DNA from: M3007 sp032115775
GTDB taxonomy: Bacteria; Bacteroidota; Bacteroidia; Chitinophagales; Saprospiraceae
Assembly (NCBI GenBank): GCA_032115775.1
Contig: JAUMBL010000060.1
Span: 1 to 64,000, forward strand
Length of the DNA: 64,000 nucleotides
Direction: 5' to 3'
In this document: positions 60,165-64,000 of the stretch, piece by piece
How the letters are laid out: every line of letters begins with the position of its first letter
Numbering within the stretch: the stretch's first letter is position 1
Position numbers and translations under genes: made by a program
Notes under the pieces: generated by a model
Database searches by the model: none
Seen by the model: the letters and a program-made list of their open reading frames with translations, nothing else
Told to the model about the DNA's origin: nothing

Positions 60165-62417
60165 CTACTCGAGGGTAATTTCCTGCATCAGCACATCCCT
60201 GGAATTGCCGCCGACAAACACCCGGAATTTTCCTGGATCGGTTTTGAATTTCCCCTGGTGGTTCCAATAGCCCAGGTCGGCAGGCGTCAGTTGAAATTGT
60301 ACCGTGCGTTTTTCGCCGGGCTTCAACAGGATTTTTTCAAAACCCTTCAATTCTTTTACCGGCCGGGCAATATCCGCCGCGACATCCTGAATATAGAGTT
60401 GGACGACCTCCGCGCCGGCGGTTTGGCTGGTGTTGGTCACGTTCACGCGCACCGTTACCGGTTTCCCGGATCCAACAGGCGCCTTGACTTCGAGGCCGGA
60501 ATATTCGAATCGGGCATAGCTCAGGCCGTAGCCGAACGGATAGGCCGGGTCTTTCGGCAAATCCAAGTAGCCGCTGGTCCATAGCGTGCCGAATTCCGTT
60601 TGCGGGCGTCCGGTGCTCAGGGCGTTGTAGTAGAGCGGCACTTGCCCGGGGTGCTGGGGCCAGGTTAGCGGCAGTTTGCCGGAGGGGTTTACTTTGCCGG
60701 TGAGTACGTCGAGGAGCGCGTTGCCGGTTTCGAAGCCGGGTTGCCAGGCCACCAGGATGGCGGGCACATTGGCATTGGCCCAAGGGAATACCAGCGGTCG
60801 GCTGTTGAAGAGCGCCATCACGACCGGTTTGTTGCCGCGGCTGACGATGCGCAGGATCGTTTCCTGTCCGCGCGGCAATTCGAGCGAGGCCACGGAACGG
60901 CTTTCGCCGCAATCGAACCCGCGTTCGCCGACGCAAACGATCACGACTTCCGCCTCCTGAGCGGCTTTGAGCGCAGCGGAGTATGCTTTTTCATCGCAGG
61001 TGGCGTTGAGGCAGATTTCGGTTACGGTTACTTCAAATCCCAGGGCCTCCAATCCGGGTTTCAGGGCCATCGCCGGCGTGACGACCTTAGTAGAGTCGTA
61101 TTCGCGCATGCCCAGGCCGAGCGTCCAGAAGCTCATATAGTCCTTATTGCCACGGCTGTCGGCGTACGGGCCGATGATGGCGATTTTTTTAAACGGGCTT
61201 TCCGGCGTGAGCGGCAGCAATCCGCCGTCGTTTTTGAGCAGCACCATACTTTCCGCGGCCAGCGCGCGGGCGGCGGCGCGGTATTCCGGTTTTTCGAGGG
61301 TATTTGCCCGGCGTTTCGCGTCGAGGTAGCGGAAGGGATCGTCGAAAAGTCCGAGTTGGAATTTGAGGCGGAGTACCCGTTTGACGGCCTCGTCTATTTG
61401 CGTTTGCGAAATGCGCCCGCTTTCCAGGGCTTTTTTCAATCCGCGCTGGTACGTTCCGCCGGCCATATCCATATCGCAGCCGGCGGCGAGGCATTTAGCC
61501 GACGCGTCGGCGTCGTCGGTAGCGGCGCCGTGCACGATCGTTTCGCCCACCGAATTCCAATCGCTCACCATGAGGCCCTGCCAGCCCCATTCCTTGCGGA
61601 GAATATCCTCCTGTAGGAAGCGGTTCATCGTGGCCGGCACGCCGTTCAGGGTATTAAAGGCGTTCATGAAGGTAGCGCAGCCGGCATCGGCTGCGGCTTT
61701 GAACGGGGGCAGGACGATTTCCCGCAGGCGTTGCTCGCTCATATCCACCGTATTGTAATCGCGGCCGCCTTCTGCGAAGCCGTAGGCGGCGAAGTGTTTG
61801 GCGCAGGCGGCGACGGTATTGGGGAGCGACAGGTCGGCGCCCTGGAATCCGCGTACGCGTGCGGCGGCGATTTTGGCGCCCAGCCAGGGGTCTTCGCCGG
61901 CGCCTTCCATCACGCGCCCCCAACGGGGATCGCGGGAGATATCCACCATCGGCGCGAAGGTCCAGTGCTGGCCGTCGGCCGAGGCCTCTTCGGCGGCGAT
62001 GCGCTCCGCCTGTTCGATGGCTGCCAAGTTCCAGGAGGCGGCCTGCGCCAGCGGAATTGGGAAGATCGTTTTATACCCGTGGATGACGTCGAATCCGAAG
62101 AGCAGGGGAATCCCCAGGCGGGATTCCTTGACGGCAGTTTCCTGCAGGATGCGCTTGTTGTCGAAATTTGTATGACTCAGGATGCTGCCTGCTTGTCCGG
62201 CGCGGATTTGATTCAGCAGGTTGTCCTTGTTGACTGGCGTTCCGGTGCTGATATCGCCGGTCACCTGATTGATTTGGCCGATTTTTTCCTCCAGCGTCAT
62301 TTTAGCGAGCAGGGCCTGCACGCGTTGTTCGATATTGGCGGCGGAAGACTGGGCGGCGGCCGGGAGCGTCCAGCCGATACAAAGCGCTGTTAGGGCGCAG
62401 CATAGTATTTTTTTCAT
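60165..62417 (-). CDS. bglX: GH3 family beta-glucosidase
   Basis: A 750-residue exported glycoside hydrolase (signal peptide MKKILCCALTALCIGWTLPAAAQ). The GH3 nucleophile is the Asp of GLMVSDWNSVG (near residue 286); LLFGFDVIHGYKTIFPIPLAQAASW, KHFAAYGFAEGGRDY and the C-terminal segments VLVCVGERGFDCGE-like (IVCVGERGFD) and the fibronectin-III-like domain (VTVRVNVTNTSQTAGAEVVQLYIQD) complete it. It hydrolyses beta-glucosyl or related oligosaccharides in the periplasm. No transporter is adjacent; it could serve the SusC/SusD locus at the left end only by distant cooperation. The ATG at 62417 is chosen over a TTG two codons earlier. Confidence 0.95.
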   Translation of the reverse strand: MKKILCCALTALCIGWTLPAAAQSSAANIEQRVQALLAKMTLEEKIGQINQVTGDISTGTPVNKDNLLNQIRAGQAGSILSHTNFDNKRILQETAVKESRLGIPLLFGFDVIHGYKTIFPIPLAQAASWNLAAIEQAERIAAEEASADGQHWTFAPMVDISRDPRWGRVMEGAGEDPWLGAKIAAARVRGFQGADLSLPNTVAACAKHFAAYGFAEGGRDYNTVDMSEQRLREIVLPPFKAAADAGCATFMNAFNTLNGVPATMNRFLQEDILRKEWGWQGLMVSDWNSVGETIVHGAATDDADASAKCLAAGCDMDMAGGTYQRGLKKALESGRISQTQIDEAVKRVLRLKFQLGLFDDPFRYLDAKRRANTLEKPEYRAAARALAAESMVLLKNDGGLLPLTPESPFKKIAIIGPYADSRGNKDYMSFWTLGLGMREYDSTKVVTPAMALKPGLEALGFEVTVTEICLNATCDEKAYSAALKAAQEAEVVIVCVGERGFDCGESRSVASLELPRGQETILRIVSRGNKPVVMALFNSRPLVFPWANANVPAILVAWQPGFETGNALLDVLTGKVNPSGKLPLTWPQHPGQVPLYYNALSTGRPQTEFGTLWTSGYLDLPKDPAYPFGYGLSYARFEYSGLEVKAPVGSGKPVTVRVNVTNTSQTAGAEVVQLYIQDVAADIARPVKELKGFEKILLKPGEKRTVQFQLTPADLGYWNHQGKFKTDPGKFRVFVGGNSRDVLMQEITLE

Positions 62418-62500
62418 AATCAATAGATAAAAATACGACCGGCGGGCCGGCGCTAAAATTTTAGAACCTTGTTGTATTGGGGGATAAAATAATATTTAGT

Positions 62501-62528
62501 CGTCTGTTTTTTTTGAAACAAACAGACG
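62501..62528. terminator. Short hairpin terminator after the adaptor gene
   Basis: CGTCTGTTT / AAACAGACG form a 9-bp stem with a T-rich loop in the gap between the RND adaptor stop and bglX start; its stem resembles the lower part of the composite terminators. Confidence 0.6.
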
Positions 62529-62577
62529 GCCAAACAAAATATTTGTTGTTTCACAGGCTGTTCCTGGACTTATTACA

Positions 62578-63645
62578 TTACTGTTCTTTCATAATTTGCA
62601 CCCGCGCGCCATCGTGGAGGTTCATTTGGCCAGACACTACTACGCGTTCGCCGGCAGACAGGCCGGCGCTGACTTCCACTTTTTCGCCGACGGTAACGCC
62701 CAATTTGACGGGGCGTTCCAGGGCGATGGAGTCCGTTCCGACTACATACACCTTGGCGTCCTGCAGGCTGCCGGTAATCGCTTTGCGGGGCAGCACAAGG
62801 CCTTGGCGGCTGTCGCTGAATTCAAAAATCGCTTTCGCGTGCATACCGGCACGGAGCGGCTGTCCGGGCAGGTTCGGTACCTCGATTTCCACATCGTAGT
62901 TAAAAGCGTTATCGGCCCGCAATCCGATATTGGTTACCTTGCCCCGGATCGGTCTGTTGGGATACACATCGGCAAATACCATGACCGTCTGGCCTTTTTT
63001 CACGTGCAGAATATCCCGTTCGATCACTTTGACCATCAGGAACAATTTTTCCAGGTTGGTGATTTGCGCCACCTGAATGCCCGGGCCGATCACGCTCCCG
63101 CGCTCGATAAACCGCAGACCCATTGTGCCCGTCATCGGCGCTTTGATGGACGTATTGGCGATTTGCTTTTGCAGCCCCTTTTGCTTTGCTTCGGCGGCCA
63201 GCAAGCCCAATTCGATATCCTCGATTTTATTTTTGGGCACCGCCTCGCCGGAAATCAGGTTGTCCAGGCGTTCTTTGTCCTTTTTGAGTTTGGCGATATT
63301 CGCCTCCGTGGCGTCCAGCTCGATGCGGAGAATCTCCTCGTCCACTTTGGCGATCACCTCCCCTTCTTTTACCCATTCGCCTTTGTTTTTATTGACGGCC
63401 ACGACCCGTCCGGCGGTTTCGGAGATCACAAACATTTCCTTTGTCGGCAGGAATATACCATTAGTTTCCAGACGATTGGAGAGCCGTTCCATTTGCGGAC
63501 GAAGCACTTCGACCGGCACGTGCGCGCGGCCCACCAGGGATATCCGGGCTTCATTTTCAATGCTCTTTTTGTTGGCGCAGAGTTTCCAGCCGATCAGGCA
63601 AAAGCCGGCGATCAACAAGAGCCAGAGATAAGCGTACTTTTTCAA
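62578..63645 (-). CDS. RND efflux periplasmic adaptor (membrane fusion protein)
   Basis: A 355-residue HlyD/AcrA-type adaptor. An N-terminal anchor (YAYLWLLLIAGFCLIGWKL) precedes the lipoyl-like half (ISETAGRVVAVNKNKGEWVKEGEVI), a coiled-coil hairpin (LKKDKERLDNLISGEAVPKNK), the second lipoyl half (IKAPMTGTMGLRFIERGSVIGPG) and beta-barrel and membrane-proximal parts ending GQMNLHDGARVQIM. It is expected to connect an inner-membrane RND pump to an outer-membrane channel. Neither is next to it: bglX follows on the same strand and the upstream gene is divergent, so it is an orphan or serves a remote pump. Confidence 0.92.
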   Translation of the reverse strand: MKKYAYLWLLLIAGFCLIGWKLCANKKSIENEARISLVGRAHVPVEVLRPQMERLSNRLETNGIFLPTKEMFVISETAGRVVAVNKNKGEWVKEGEVIAKVDEEILRIELDATEANIAKLKKDKERLDNLISGEAVPKNKIEDIELGLLAAEAKQKGLQKQIANTSIKAPMTGTMGLRFIERGSVIGPGIQVAQITNLEKLFLMVKVIERDILHVKKGQTVMVFADVYPNRPIRGKVTNIGLRADNAFNYDVEIEVPNLPGQPLRAGMHAKAIFEFSDSRQGLVLPRKAITGSLQDAKVYVVGTDSIALERPVKLGVTVGEKVEVSAGLSAGERVVVSGQMNLHDGARVQIMKEQ

Positions 63646-63793
63646 CAGATATAATTTTTAAGCGACTACCCTGCGGCGGCTTGCGCTTAGAGCATATTGG
63701 CGCTAAAACAGGCCGCGCAGGGACTTATTTTCAAAATGCGCCGCAAAATACGGAAAAAGTTGGGTTCCGGCGCGCGCACGAAATGTCCGTTTA

Positions 63794-63825
63794 TTGCGTT
63801 CATTCAACGAAGCGCCGTATCTTTG
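63794..63825 (+). promoter_or_regulatory. Bacteroidota-type promoter for the last gene
   Basis: TTG (63794-63796), 21 bp, then TATCTTTG (63818-63825), an exact TAnnTTTG. The predicted transcript start is near 63832, giving a leader of about 44 nt to the ATG at 63876. Confidence 0.65.
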
Positions 63826-63875
63826 CACACGGCGACCATATTTTTAAAAACGCGTTCCACAAATACCTGATATAC

Positions 63876-64000
63876 ATGCGCTTACTAATCGCTTTTTTGC
63901 TTTTGCTGTGCGGCGGATCTGCTTTTTCCCAAAATTTACCTGATCGCCTGACCGCCAATTTCACGTTTGACGATTGCGACGGCTTCGACGACAGCGGCAA
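63876..64000 (+). CDS. Secreted protein, N-terminal fragment, possibly with a LamG-like domain
   Basis: Only 41 complete codons are visible. A signal peptide (MRLLIAFLLLLCGGSAFSQ) is followed by LPDRLTANFTFDDCDGFDDSG, a pattern often opening a laminin-G/concanavalin-like domain in large surface proteins of Bacteroidota (an initial short peptide, then F-x-F-D-x-S-G). The gene continues past the window, so function and length cannot be judged. Located divergently from the RND adaptor with its own promoter. Confidence 0.6.
   Translation, partial: MRLLIAFLLLLCGGSAFSQNLPDRLTANFTFDDCDGFDDSG

Noticed and set aside
1..64000. tRNA, rRNA or riboswitch genes
   Set aside because: I looked in all gaps for cloverleaf-like or conserved RNA sequences and saw none; gaps are short and filled by repeats and hairpins.

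Overview
The window is chromosomal DNA of a Bacteroidota bacterium, most likely a Saprospiria-like lineage; I cannot name a genus. The evidence is a SusC/SusD pair, a cargo protein with a type IX secretion tail, BshA (bacillithiol synthesis), ECF sigma/FecR pairs, a birA-rsfS-ftsH neighbourhood, and promoters of the TTG-N21-TAnnTTTG type. The DNA is GC-rich (by eye about 55-60%), gene-dense and lacks recognisable rRNA or tRNA genes. No intact transposase is present.

Layout. 1-9192: a glycan-uptake type locus on the minus strand (secreted duplicated-domain protein, SusC, partial SusD) divergent from a membrane-spanning propeller/Y_Y_Y/LuxR regulator; their shared intergenic region holds three 11-bp direct repeats. 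9499-14895: a NAD-linked group 3d [NiFe] hydrogenase operon (hoxF, a fused hoxU-hoxY, hoxH, maturation protease). 15231-25029: ATP-grasp protein, acyl-CoA synthetase, DUF4197 protein, hybrid malic enzyme, thiolase and a large membrane protein. 25258-34000: bshA, an iron-sulfur photolyase-like protein, a BNR propeller protein and a C-terminal processing protease. 34238-43129: beta-barrel protein, an ECF sigma/anti-sigma operon, RDD protein, pyruvate phosphate dikinase, an unknown exported protein. 43160-43933: an AT-rich HNH endonuclease gene that looks acquired. 44013-48508: POT-family transporter and a sigma/FecR/surface-repeat operon. 48783-64000: small barrel protein, ftsH, rsfS, birA, a RecB/AddA-type helicase, small membrane and lipoproteins, SDR, an MlaE-type permease, dapD, a GH3 beta-glucosidase, an RND adaptor and the start of a secreted protein.

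Three dispersed repeat families overlay this. (1) A 162-bp fully palindromic element, five complete copies, each with perfect 16-bp terminal inverted repeats starting GTAA and a perfect 8-bp target duplication; it looks like a recently active MITE, possibly mobilised by an IS66-type transposase. One copy sits at the hoxF/hoxUY junction and has rewritten the hoxF C-terminus, and the pre-insertion sequence can be reconstructed exactly. (2) A short ACCCCGAAGGGGTGAC palindrome repeat, often in 46-50 bp periodic clusters. (3) Composite double-hairpin terminators at gene 3' ends, whose stem sequences differ between sites but stay complementary.

Functionally the window links polysaccharide capture and hydrolysis, redox metabolism (NAD-coupled hydrogenase, NADP malic enzyme, PPDK), fatty-acid activation/thiolysis and envelope stress or signalling modules. 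Functions are assigned from motifs read by eye; no database search was possible.
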